A stretch of DNA of 64,000 nucleotides from Aeromicrobium sp. IC_218 (GTDB lineage Bacteria; Actinomycetota; Actinomycetes; Propionibacteriales; Nocardioidaceae): contig NZ_SJXM01000003.1 of assembly GCF_004336805.1 (NCBI RefSeq), positions 124,001 through 188,000 of the forward strand. The letters run 5' to 3'. Made by a program: the position numbers and the translations under genes. Shown in pieces: positions 34,254 through 41,730 of this stretch. Position 1 is the first letter of the stretch, and every line of letters starts with the position of its first letter. Below the pieces are notes generated by a model. The model had not been told where the DNA came from. It was given only the letters and a program-made list of their open reading frames with translations, and searched no databases.

Positions 34254-35141
34254 ATGTCCGAGCCGGTCCCGTCCCTGGTGCGCCTGCTGCGCGCGCCCGA
34301 GCCGACCTTCTCCTTCGAGTTCTTCCCGCCGAAGGACGACGAGGGCGAGGCGCTGCTGTGGCGCACGATCGCCGAGCTCGAGCCGCTGGGCCCGTCCTTC
34401 GTGTCCGTCACGTACGGCGCGGGCGGGGCGGGCCAGAGCCGCACGATCCGCGTCACCCGGCGCATCGCCGAGGAGACCTCGCTGACCCCGGTGGGACACC
34501 TGACCGTGGTCGGGCAGAGCCGTGGCGAGATCGAGGACGTCCTCAAGCAGTACGCCGCGTCGGGCGTCCGGCACGTGCTGGCGCTGCGCGGCGACCCCCA
34601 GGGCGGTCCGCGCGCACCGTGGGAGACCCACCCCGACGGCATGACCCACGCGACCGAGCTGGTCGAGCTGGCCCGCGACCTGGGCGGCTTCGAGATCGGC
34701 GTCGCCGCGTTCCCCGAGGGCCATCCCGACTGCGAGACGCTGGAGCGCGACGCCGAGGTGCTCGCCGCCAAGCACGCGGCCGGCGCGTCGTTCGCGATCA
34801 CCCAGCTGTTCTTCCGGGCCGCCGACTACTTCCAGCTCGTCGACCGCCTGCACGCCAACGGCTCCGACCTGCCGGTCGTGCCGGGCATCATGCCGGTGCT
34901 CAACCTCAACCAGGTGGCGCGCATGGCCGAGCTGTCCGGCGTCGCGATCCCCGACGAGGTGCTCGCCGAGCTCGAGCCGCACCGCGACGATCCCGCAGCG
35001 CTGCGGGCGGCGGGCATCGACCTGGCCGTCCGGCTGTGCCGCGAGCTGCTGGACGGCGGCGCGCCGGGCCTGCACTTCTACACGCTGAACCGCTCCAAGG
35101 CGACGCGCGAGATCTTCGAGCAGCTGCGCCCGCTGGCCTAG
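34254..35141 (+). CDS. metF: Methylenetetrahydrofolate reductase
   Basis: A 295-residue FAD enzyme that makes 5-methyl-THF for methionine synthesis. Family blocks are FSFEFFPPKDDEGE, FVSVTYGAGG, HLTVVGQSR, VLALRGDPQGG, AAFPEGHPD and FAITQLFFRAADYF. The ATG is six bases after TACCGT, so it is probably leaderless. Its TAG stop shares the tetranucleotide CTAG with the stop of the convergent oxidoreductase gene. Confidence 0.93.
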   Translation: MSEPVPSLVRLLRAPEPTFSFEFFPPKDDEGEALLWRTIAELEPLGPSFVSVTYGAGGAGQSRTIRVTRRIAEETSLTPVGHLTVVGQSRGEIEDVLKQYAASGVRHVLALRGDPQGGPRAPWETHPDGMTHATELVELARDLGGFEIGVAAFPEGHPDCETLERDAEVLAAKHAAGASFAITQLFFRAADYFQLVDRLHANGSDLPVVPGIMPVLNLNQVARMAELSGVAIPDEVLAELEPHRDDPAALRAAGIDLAVRLCRELLDGGAPGLHFYTLNRSKATREIFEQLRPLA

Positions 35142-36391
35142 GCCTTGCCGACGGCCGCCGCGATCGCCGCGGTGGCCTCGCCGACCATCTCCAGCGACCC
35201 GCCCGGGTGGGCGTGGGCGCCCGCGTGGAACAGCCCGCCGCGCGGCCCGACGCCCGGACGCGCGAGGGCGGTGCGCCAGCCCTGCCACTGCCAGCCCCAG
35301 TGCCCCTCGGTCACGAGCTCGCGGGGGGAGGCCTCCCAGCGGTCGACGACGTGGTCGCGCAGGTCGATCCGGTGGCGGGCCAGCGTGACCAGCGGGTCCT
35401 CGCTGCGAGTGTGCTCGATCGTCCAGCAACCGGGGTCGGCCTCCCACATCCGCAGCGGCGGGTCGGCGTGGACGAGCACGTCCTGCACGAGGGCGGGCGC
35501 GTCCGGGCCCAGCCGGACGTACGTCTGGCGCGCGGGCGCGGCGGGCAGCAGCCGGCGGGGCTCGGGCAGGGGAGCGGGCCAGGTCGGCGCGCACCAGACG
35601 ACGACGTCCGCCGGCACGGTCCCGTCGTCGGTCACGACGCCGCGCACCTGCTCGCCCTCGAGCTCGAGGCCGGACGCCCGCGTGCCGAGCCGGACGTCCA
35701 CGCGCCGCTCCTGCATGCGGGTGGTGAGGCCGTCGGCGAGCACGCCGCGGCCGCCCACCACGTGCCACAGCCCGAAGTTGCGCTCCAGGTAGTGCTGCAC
35801 GGTGGTGAACGCCGGGACGCGGCGCGGGTCGTCGCCGTGGACCCGGACGGCGTCGCGCAGCAGGGTGGCCAGTCGCGGGTCGCCGAGCCCCTTGGCGGCG
35901 CGCTGGACGGTGCGGCGCGGCTGCAGGGCGCGCCACTGCTCGCGGGTGAACGCGTCGCGGCCGGTCAGCACCTGGTCCAGCGCCTGGCGGCGGATCACGT
36001 CCCACGGGGTCGGCAACGTGTCGAGGTACGGCGACCAGTCGTCGCTTCCGGTCAGGGCGACGACGGCGTCGTGCTGGGCGCCGCGGGTGCCCATCGGCAG
36101 GTCGAGCACCGTCCCGTCGTCGAAGACGTGGCGCCGTCCGGGCACGGTCTCGATCTCCAGCACCCGGTCGATCGTCCGGCCGGACTTGCGGAACAGGTCG
36201 CGCAGGACGCCGGGGAGGGTGAACGTCTCGGGGTGCACGGCCCAGCGGTGGCCGTCGCGCTCGACGCCGCGCAGGCGTCCGCCGAGCCGGTCCGAGGCCT
36301 CGAGCAGGACGACGTCGTGGCGCAGCTTGGCCAGCCGTCCGGCGGCCGACAGCCCCGCGAACCCGCCTCCGACGACGACGACCCGGGCCAT
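35138..36391 (-). CDS. FAD-dependent oxidoreductase, phytoene desaturase/amine oxidase-like
   Basis: A 417-residue flavoprotein. The N-terminal Rossmann motif VVVVGGGFAGLSAAGRLA continues to an acidic strand end (LLEASDRLGGRLR), and a C-terminal GLFHAGAHAHPGGSLEMVGEA completes the FAD site, as in CrtI-like proteins. Substrate unknown; prenyl synthase proximity hints at isoprenoids. The ATG overlaps by one base (TGATG) the stop of a 15-codon leader frame, and no Shine-Dalgarno is visible, so coupling is likely. Confidence 0.82.
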   Translation of the reverse strand: MARVVVVGGGFAGLSAAGRLAKLRHDVVLLEASDRLGGRLRGVERDGHRWAVHPETFTLPGVLRDLFRKSGRTIDRVLEIETVPGRRHVFDDGTVLDLPMGTRGAQHDAVVALTGSDDWSPYLDTLPTPWDVIRRQALDQVLTGRDAFTREQWRALQPRRTVQRAAKGLGDPRLATLLRDAVRVHGDDPRRVPAFTTVQHYLERNFGLWHVVGGRGVLADGLTTRMQERRVDVRLGTRASGLELEGEQVRGVVTDDGTVPADVVVWCAPTWPAPLPEPRRLLPAAPARQTYVRLGPDAPALVQDVLVHADPPLRMWEADPGCWTIEHTRSEDPLVTLARHRIDLRDHVVDRWEASPRELVTEGHWGWQWQGWRTALARPGVGPRGGLFHAGAHAHPGGSLEMVGEATAAIAAAVGKA

Positions 36392-36438
36392 CAGGCGAGC
36401 GCTCCGGGCGCGGCCGGGCGGGGGAGCGTCGTCGGCAT
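36391..36438 (-). CDS. Putative 15-residue leader peptide of the oxidoreductase gene
   Basis: A -10 box TAGGGT (plus 36446-36451) is followed after seven bases by ATG 36438. The frame MPTTLPRPAAPGALA is Pro/Ala rich and its TGA overlaps the downstream ATG by one base. This is the third leader of this kind in the window. Prolines at codons 6, 8 and 11 could slow ribosomes, but a regulatory role is speculation. Confidence 0.45.
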   Translation of the reverse strand: MPTTLPRPAAPGALA

Positions 36439-36479
36439 GCGCCCGACCCTAGGCCATCGCTCCGTGGCACAGTGTCCGC

Positions 36480-37244
36480 ATGGGACCTGTGCGCGCCGAG
36501 CTCCTCTGGCAGACGGTGCTGGACGCCGTCGAGCTGACCGGTGGCGGCGCGCTGCGCATCGTCGACCTCGGTGGCGGTGCCGGCGGTGACGCCGTCCGGC
36601 TCGCCGGAGCGGGCCACCGCGTGCACGTCGTCGACCCGAGCCCGGACGCGCTCGCGGCCCTCGAGCGCCGCGCCACGGAGGCCGGCGTCGCCGACCGCCT
36701 GACCGGTGCGCTGGGCGACGCGTCCGACCTCGCCTCCCACGTGACCGAGCCGGTCGACCTCGTGCTGTGCCACGGCGTGCTCGAGCACGTCGACGACCCG
36801 GCCGGCACGGTCGCGGCCGCCCGGCAGGTGCTGCGTCCCGGCGGACGACTGAGCGTCCTGGTCGCCAACCGGCTCGGGGCCGCCGTGCGCCGGGCCGTCG
36901 CCGGCGACTTCGACGGCGCCTCGCGCCTGCTGAGCATCGACCTGGACGCCTGGGACCGCCGCACCGACGGCGCCCGACGGTTCGTCCTCGACGAGGTCGC
37001 CCAGATGCTCACCGCCGCCGGTCTGCGGGTCGAGCACACCGCCGGAACCCGCGCGTTCGCCGACCTCGTGCCGTCCAGCCTGGTCGACGTCGAGCCCGGC
37101 GGACGCGACGCGCTGTACGCGCTCGAGCGGCAGGCGGCCCTTCTCGGAGAGTTCACAGCCCTCTCCGCTGGCCTGCACCTCGTCGGGTGCCTAGAATCAG
37201 AGGCAGACGCCCACACCTTCGGAGGCTCCAGTGCCGCTCTCTGA
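36480..37244 (+). CDS. Class I SAM-dependent methyltransferase
   Basis: A 254-residue Rossmann-fold methyltransferase. SAM motif I is IVDLGGGAGGDAVRLA (about 26-41), then VHVVDPSPDALAAL (motif II), and VDLVLCHGVLEHVDDPAGTVAA with VLRPGGRLSVLVAN. The last third (VDVEPGGRDALYALERQAALLGEF) resembles SmtA/CmoM-type enzymes, so a tRNA or small-molecule target is possible. ATG 36480 is six bases after the weak -10 CACAGT. Its last 14 bases overlap the next gene. Confidence 0.85.
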   Translation: MGPVRAELLWQTVLDAVELTGGGALRIVDLGGGAGGDAVRLAGAGHRVHVVDPSPDALAALERRATEAGVADRLTGALGDASDLASHVTEPVDLVLCHGVLEHVDDPAGTVAAARQVLRPGGRLSVLVANRLGAAVRRAVAGDFDGASRLLSIDLDAWDRRTDGARRFVLDEVAQMLTAAGLRVEHTAGTRAFADLVPSSLVDVEPGGRDALYALERQAALLGEFTALSAGLHLVGCLESEADAHTFGGSSAAL

Positions 37245-37638
37245 CGAGGAAGCCCGACTTCTGCAGCAGCTCGAGCAGTCGCTCGCTGCCGAGGACCCGG
37301 AGTTCGCCTCCACCCTTCGCGGCTCGCGCCTGGTGGCGCGCACCCGCCGCGTCGCCGTCCTGTCCGCCCTCGGGTTCCTGGCCGGCATCGGCCTGCTCCT
37401 CGCCGGCGTCATGGTGCCCCAGACCATCCTGGGCGTCATCGGGTTCGTGGCCATGCTCGGCTCGGCCTACCTCTTCGTCACCAGCTACCGCCGCGGCCTG
37501 GCCGTCGGCGCCGCGCCGTCCTCGTCCGGTCCCAAGGGTCCGCGCGGCGGCAAGGGACGGAAGCCCAAGTCCTCCGGGTCGTTCACCGACCGCATGGAGC
37601 AGCGCTGGAACCGCCGCCGCGACGGCGACGAGTACTGA
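37231..37638 (+). CDS. DUF3040 family membrane protein
   Basis: A 135-residue protein with the DUF3040 layout: N-terminal helix MPLSDEEARLLQQLEQSLAAEDPEFASTL-type segment, two membrane helices (VAVLSALGFLAGIGLLLAGVM and ILGVIGFVAMLGSAYLFVTSY), and a basic tail ending FTDRMEQRWNRRRDGDEY. It is conserved immediately before mraZ in actinobacteria; function unknown. GTG 37231 has GGAGG upstream. A -10 TAGAAT lies at 37192-37197, inside the methyltransferase gene. Confidence 0.9.
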   Translation: MPLSDEEARLLQQLEQSLAAEDPEFASTLRGSRLVARTRRVAVLSALGFLAGIGLLLAGVMVPQTILGVIGFVAMLGSAYLFVTSYRRGLAVGAAPSSSGPKGPRGGKGRKPKSSGSFTDRMEQRWNRRRDGDEY

Positions 37639-37645
37639 CGTCCGG

Positions 37646-37669
37646 GTGGAGCGGCGCTGACCGCTCCAC
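37646..37669 (+). terminator. Hairpin behind DUF3040 gene
   Basis: GTGGAGCGG (37646-37654) pairs with CCGCTCCAC (37661-37669) around a 6-base loop, eight bases after the stop. Confidence 0.6.
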
Positions 37670-37687
37670 CACGCCCCACCTCCCACC

Positions 37688-37713
37688 ACCGCCCCCACCC
37701 GGGGCGGTTTTTT
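37688..37713 (+). terminator. Intrinsic terminator with T-tract
   Basis: ACCGCCCC (37688-37695) pairs with GGGGCGGT (37701-37708) and is followed by six T, a classical Rho-independent terminator, which is rare in this GC-rich window. Confidence 0.85.
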
Positions 37714-37744
37714 CGTTGTCCTGACGGCGATCCCGGCCCGTCTC

Positions 37745-37791
37745 ACGCCCCACGTACCACGGCACAGAAACGCCGTGACGTGGGGCGTTTT
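37745..37791 (+). terminator. Third hairpin before the dcw promoter
   Basis: A stem of 11 plus 6 bp with a two-base bulge (37745-37763 with 37772-37788) followed by TTT. It ends just before the TTGACG box and isolates the dcw cluster from upstream transcription. Confidence 0.65.
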
Positions 37792-37794
37792 GCG

Positions 37795-37845
37795 TTGACG
37801 GTGGGGGATTGTGGAGTAAGGTGGGGGAAAGTGGTGGACCTGGGA
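37795..37845 (+). promoter_or_regulatory. dcw promoter with MraZ operator boxes
   Basis: TTGACG (37795-37800) and TAAGGT (37817-37822), spacing 16. Starting at 37801, four GTGG units recur exactly every 10 bases (37801, 37811, 37821, 37831), with a fifth TGGGA at 37841. Tandem TGGGN-type boxes on one DNA face are the known MraZ binding pattern in other bacteria. Overlap with the -10 suggests autorepression by MraZ. Confidence 0.8.
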
Positions 37846-37862
37846 GCGTAGGAGGAAGCGAG

Positions 37863-38315
37863 GTGAGTCCCGTTGAGCTGGTCAATTTCTTCGGCACCTA
37901 CACGCCGCGCCTCGACGACAAGGGCCGCCTGTTCCTGCCGGCCAAGTTCCGTCCCCGCCTCGACGGGGGCGTCGTGCTGACCCGCGGCCAGGAGAACTGC
38001 GTCTACGGCTGGACGCCGGAGAGCTTCAACACCTTCACCGACGAGCTGCGGCGCGCGCCGATCACCGACAAGCGCAGCCGCAACTTCGCTCGCATGCTCT
38101 TCTCCGGCGCCTCGCAGGAGGTCCCCGACAAGCAGGGACGCATCGCGGTGCCAGCGGTGCTGCGCGAGTGGGCGTCGCTGGACAAGGACTGCGTCGTGAT
38201 CGGTGCGATGGACCGCATCGAGATCTGGGACGCCGCGCGCTGGAACCAGTTCCAGGAGAACGAGTCGGCGGCCTTCGCCGACATGTCCGACGAGGTGATG
38301 CCCGGCGACTTCTGA
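37863..38315 (+). CDS. mraZ: Transcriptional regulator MraZ
   Basis: A 150-residue protein with two AbrB-like SpoVT folds, each with the D-x-K-G-R pattern: LDDKGRLFLPAKFRPRL (~18-34) and VPDKQGRIAVPAVLREW (~87-103). It binds its own promoter region and controls the dcw operon. GTG 37863 is chosen because AGGAGG lies seven bases upstream; an ATG at 37809 would sit within the operator. First gene of the cluster. Confidence 0.93.
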   Translation: MSPVELVNFFGTYTPRLDDKGRLFLPAKFRPRLDGGVVLTRGQENCVYGWTPESFNTFTDELRRAPITDKRSRNFARMLFSGASQEVPDKQGRIAVPAVLREWASLDKDCVVIGAMDRIEIWDAARWNQFQENESAAFADMSDEVMPGDF

Positions 38316-38344
38316 TCGCGCGTGCTGATCTTCGACCGGTTGTC

Positions 38345-38370
38345 TCTGGCGCCACTTCCCCGGCGCCAGA
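38345..38370 (+). promoter_or_regulatory. Nested hairpin in the mraZ-rsmH leader
   Basis: TCTGGCGCC (38345-38353) pairs with GGCGCCAGA (38362-38370). Flanking CTGATCT/AGATCAG (about 38312 on and 38380 on) could extend it. There is no T-tract; it may be a processing or attenuation site between mraZ and the rest of the cluster. Confidence 0.4.
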
Positions 38371-38439
38371 TCCACCCGGCCGGAGATCAGGACCCACGAG
38401 CAGGACGCCGGGCCCGGTACGAGCCCAAGGAGGGGAGCG

Positions 38440-38565
38440 ATGGACACGACGACGCGACGCGTGCGTGAGCGGCTGGCCGACTCGGCCGCCGTCATGGCGT
38501 TCTCCCTCGGCACCAGCGCCCTGATCGCCGGGCTGCTCGCCCTCGCCCTGGGAGCGGTCGCATGA
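38440..38565 (+). CDS. 41-residue membrane microprotein of the dcw cluster
   Basis: The ATG 38440 is preceded by AGGAGGGG at ideal distance, and the TGA overlaps the rsmH ATG (ATGA). The peptide has a charged start ([18 protein letters not shown]) and one hydrophobic helix of about 22 residues ending in ALALGAVA. It is the only gene-like frame between mraZ and rsmH and provides the ribosomes for rsmH. I know no named homologue; a small membrane protein at this place could be conserved in related genera. Confidence 0.7.
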   Translation: MDTTTRRVRERLADSAAVMAFSLGTSALIAGLLALALGAVA

Positions 38566-39503
38566 CGCAGCACGTGCCGGTCATGCTCACGCGCATCCTG
38601 GAGCTGCTCGAGCCCGCGCTGACCACCCCCGACGCCGTCGTCGTCGACGCCACCCTCGGCCTGGGCGGTCACGCCGAGGCCCTGCTCACCGCCTTCCCCG
38701 ACGTCCGGCTGGTCGGCATCGACCGTGACCCCGAGGCGCTCTCGCGCGCGGGGGAGCGGCTCGCCCCGTTCGGCGACCGCGTGCACCTCGCGCACGCCGT
38801 CTACGACGAGATCGGCACCGTGCTGTCCGACGCCGCGATCCCCGAGGTCGCCGGCGTCCTGTTCGACCTCGGTGTCTCCTCCATGCAGCTCGACCTGGCC
38901 GAGCGCGGGTTCGCGTACAGCCAGGACGCGCCGCTGGACATGCGCATGAACCCGGAGGACCCGCTCACCGCCGCGGACGTCCTCAACACCTACGACGCCC
39001 GCGAGCTGACCCGCGTCCTGCGCGACTTCGGCGAGGAGAAGTTCGCCCGCCGCATCGCCGACGCCGTGGTCGCCGCCCGCGCCGAGGAGCCGTTCACGAC
39101 GAGCGCCCGCCTGGTCGACCTCGTCCGCGACGCCATCCCCGCGCCCGCCCGGCGCACCGGTGGCAACCCCTCGAAGCGCACGTTCCAGGCGCTGCGCATC
39201 GAGGTGAACGCCGAGCTCGCCGTCCTGACCCGTGCCGTGCCCGCCGCCCTCGAGGTCACCCGCGTCGGGGGGCGCGTCGTGTCCATGGCCTACCAGTCCT
39301 TGGAGGACCGCATCGTGAAGCGCGCCTTCTCCGCGGTGACCGCCTCGCGCGCCCCCCGCGACCTGCCCCAGGTGCCCGACGAGATGCTGCCCCGGTTCGC
39401 GCTCGTGACGCGCGGTGCCGAGCAGGCGTCGGACGCCGAGATCGAGGAGAACCGCCGGGCCAAGCCCGTGCGTGTCCGAGCCGTGGAGCGGGTGGCGCGA
39501 TGA
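38562..39503 (+). CDS. rsmH: 16S rRNA (cytosine(1402)-N(4))-methyltransferase
   Basis: A 313-residue enzyme (MraW) that methylates C1402 in the ribosomal P site. Visible are [30 protein letters not shown] (SAM motif I), [40 protein letters not shown], the [19 protein letters not shown] block and [19 protein letters not shown] 38562 overlaps the microprotein stop, and its own stop overlaps the next ATG. Confidence 0.96.
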   Translation: MTQHVPVMLTRILELLEPALTTPDAVVVDATLGLGGHAEALLTAFPDVRLVGIDRDPEALSRAGERLAPFGDRVHLAHAVYDEIGTVLSDAAIPEVAGVLFDLGVSSMQLDLAERGFAYSQDAPLDMRMNPEDPLTAADVLNTYDARELTRVLRDFGEEKFARRIADAVVAARAEEPFTTSARLVDLVRDAIPAPARRTGGNPSKRTFQALRIEVNAELAVLTRAVPAALEVTRVGGRVVSMAYQSLEDRIVKRAFSAVTASRAPRDLPQVPDEMLPRFALVTRGAEQASDAEIEENRRAKPVRVRAVERVAR

Positions 39504-39922
39504 GCACCTCCGCCGCCGGGGCGGCCCGTCGCCTCGCCGCCCGCACCGTCCCGTCCGCACCGCGGCTGCGGCTCGTGCCGGCACCGTCCACCACGCGTGG
39601 GCGCACGCCGTTCGTCGGCCTGGTCATCGTCCTGCTGTCGCTGGGCCTGACCGGGCTCATCGTGCTGAGCACGGTGCTGCAGCGCCAGGCGTTCGAGATG
39701 CAGGACCTCGACCGCACCGCCGACCGTCTGCAGACCCAGCACGACGCGCTCGCCGCGCAGGTGGCCGAGAGCCGCAGCCCCGGCCGGCTCGCCGCCGAGG
39801 CCGTGCGCCTGGGCATGGTCCCGAACACCAACCCCGTCTTCCTGCGGCTCAGCGACGGCTCCGTCGTCGGCATGCCGCGGCCGGCCGAGAAGGGCACCAA
39901 CGTGAAGCGGGTGGACCGATGA
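39500..39922 (+). CDS. ftsL: FtsL-like cell division protein
   Basis: A 140-residue bitopic protein. A basic cytoplasmic part of 37 residues is followed by one membrane helix (~38-58, [20 protein letters not shown]) and a leucine-zipper-like coiled coil ([24 protein letters not shown]), then [15 protein letters not shown], common in actinobacterial FtsL. Position between rsmH and pbpB is diagnostic, since the sequence itself is poorly conserved. Four-base overlaps on both sides. Confidence 0.85.
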   Translation: MSTSAAGAARRLAARTVPSAPRLRLVPAPSTTRGRTPFVGLVIVLLSLGLTGLIVLSTVLQRQAFEMQDLDRTADRLQTQHDALAAQVAESRSPGRLAAEAVRLGMVPNTNPVFLRLSDGSVVGMPRPAEKGTNVKRVDR

Positions 39923-41673
39923 CCGGGGTCGGCGCGACCCACGCCATGACCCACAAGCGACTGCGCGCGTGCCTGGTGCTGGTGCTGACCGTGCTGGTGC
40001 TGTTCGGCGTCCGGCTGTTCCAGATCCAGGGCATCGACAGCGCGGCGTTCGCCGCCAAGGCCGTGCAGGACGGCACCGACACCGTCGTCGTCCCGGCTCC
40101 GCGCGGCTCGATCACCGACCGCAACGGCATCGACCTGGCCGCGAACGTGGAGGGCATCACGCTCACCGCCGACCCGACCATGACCACGGCGGACGCCCCG
40201 CAGGTCGCCGCGGTGCTCACCGGCGTCTTCGACGACCTCGACTACTTCTCGCTGGTCGAGAAGCTCCGCACGCCCAAGTCGCGCTACGTCGTCCTCGTCA
40301 AGCAGGCTCCGGCGACCAAGGCGCAGAAGGCGCTGGACCGGCTCAAGGAGAAGGGCCTGGTCGGCGTCTTCAGCGACTCCGCGCCCATCCGCACCTACCC
40401 GGGCGGCTCGCTCGCGGCGAACCTCGTCGGGTACCTGAATGCGCAGGGCGAGGGCGTCGCCGGGCTCGAGCGCACCTACGACGAGCAGCTGCAGGGCAAG
40501 GACGGCCGGATGACGTACGAGGTCGCGCCCAGCGGCCAGCGCATCCCGCAGGCCGACACGACCGTCGACGAGATGGTGCCGGGCAAGGACGTCGTCACGA
40601 CGATCGACCGCGACCTGCAGTGGTACGCCGACCAGCGCCTGGCCGACGGCGTGCGCTCCAGCAGCGCCGACTGGGGCCTGGCCATCACCATGGACGTCAC
40701 CAACGGCGAGATCGTCCAGCTGTCGCAGTACCCGTCGTTCGACCCCGACACCCGCACGGGCATGACCGAGAAGAACACGGTCGCCCGCGCCTGGCAGACG
40801 GTCTACGAGCCCGGCTCGGTCATCAAGACGCTGACCATGGCGGCGCTCGCCGACCAGGGCCTGGTCTCGGCCGACACCAAGATCAAGGTGCCGGGCTCGA
40901 TGACGATCGACGGCTTCAACATCAGCGACTACTGGGACCACGGCACGATCAAGCTCACCGCGGCCGGCGTCATCGCGCAGTCGTCCAACATGGGCACGAT
41001 CGTCGCCTCGCAGCAGATGAAGAGCTCGACGCTGCACTCGTACCTGAGCAAGTTCGGCCTCGGCAGCAAGACCGGGGTCGGGCTGCCCGGCGAGTCCAAG
41101 GGCATCCTCGTGCCGGCCGAGCGCTGGTCGCGCTCGCAGGCGGCCACGGTCACGTTCGGCCAGGGCGTCTCGGTCACCGCGCTGCAGATGGTCAAGGCCG
41201 TGGGCGCGATCGCGAACGGCGGCGTGGCGGTCGAGCCCACCGTGGTGTCCGGCCTCAAGGCGGGCGACGGCTCGGTCGAGAAGCCGGCGCGGGCGAAGGG
41301 TCAGCGGGTCGTCAGCCAGCAGGCGGCCAAGCAGGTCACCCGGATGATGGAGGCCGTGACGGCCGACGACGGCACCGCTCCGGCGGCGCAGATCGAGGGC
41401 TACCGCGTCGCCGGCAAGACCGGAACGGCGTGGCGAGTGAACCCCGAGACCGGCCGCTACGTCCGGGGCCAGAACACGGTGTCGTTCATGGGCTTCGCGC
41501 CCGCGGACAACCCGCGCTTCGTCACGTACGTGGTGCTCGACAACCCCGTCTCGAGCGCGGGCGGCGGCTCCACGGCGGCGCCCGTCTTCCAGCAGGTCAT
41601 GTCGATGGCGCTGGAGCGCTTCGGCATCGCCCCGACCGGCGCCAAGAGCCCGAAGGTCGCGCAGGACTGGTGA
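39919..41673 (+). CDS. pbpB: Division-specific penicillin-binding protein (PBP3/FtsI)
   Basis: A 584-residue class B PBP that cross-links septal peptidoglycan. One N-terminal membrane helix (~16-32), a PBP dimer domain (PRGSITDRNG at ~57-66), and a transpeptidase domain with Ser300 in GSVIK, Ser355-Ser356-Asn357 and Lys500-Thr501-Gly502. ATG 39919 overlaps the ftsL stop (ATGA). A hairpin follows, then murE has its own promoter. Confidence 0.96.
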   Translation: MTGVGATHAMTHKRLRACLVLVLTVLVLFGVRLFQIQGIDSAAFAAKAVQDGTDTVVVPAPRGSITDRNGIDLAANVEGITLTADPTMTTADAPQVAAVLTGVFDDLDYFSLVEKLRTPKSRYVVLVKQAPATKAQKALDRLKEKGLVGVFSDSAPIRTYPGGSLAANLVGYLNAQGEGVAGLERTYDEQLQGKDGRMTYEVAPSGQRIPQADTTVDEMVPGKDVVTTIDRDLQWYADQRLADGVRSSSADWGLAITMDVTNGEIVQLSQYPSFDPDTRTGMTEKNTVARAWQTVYEPGSVIKTLTMAALADQGLVSADTKIKVPGSMTIDGFNISDYWDHGTIKLTAAGVIAQSSNMGTIVASQQMKSSTLHSYLSKFGLGSKTGVGLPGESKGILVPAERWSRSQAATVTFGQGVSVTALQMVKAVGAIANGGVAVEPTVVSGLKAGDGSVEKPARAKGQRVVSQQAAKQVTRMMEAVTADDGTAPAAQIEGYRVAGKTGTAWRVNPETGRYVRGQNTVSFMGFAPADNPRFVTYVVLDNPVSSAGGGSTAAPVFQQVMSMALERFGIAPTGAKSPKVAQDW

Positions 41674-41678
41674 CCGGC

Positions 41679-41700
41679 ACCGCACGCCACGGCGTGCGGT
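41679..41700 (+). terminator. Weak terminator hairpin after pbpB
   Basis: ACCGCACG (41679-41686) pairs with CGTGCGGT (41693-41700), loop of six. Read-through is likely partial, since a new promoter follows for murE. Confidence 0.55.
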
Positions 41701-41730
41701 CCGGGCACAGCCATGCCATAGGTTGGACCG

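Noticed and set aside
30841-34485. A 1214-codon open frame on + across the kinase and idsA
   Set aside because: Composition is Arg/Ala/Gly-rich noise, and both opposite genes have full catalytic motifs.
37809-37862. Upstream ATG 37809 as mraZ start
   Set aside because: It lies within the operator and before the expected transcript start; GTG 37863 has a perfect AGGAGG.
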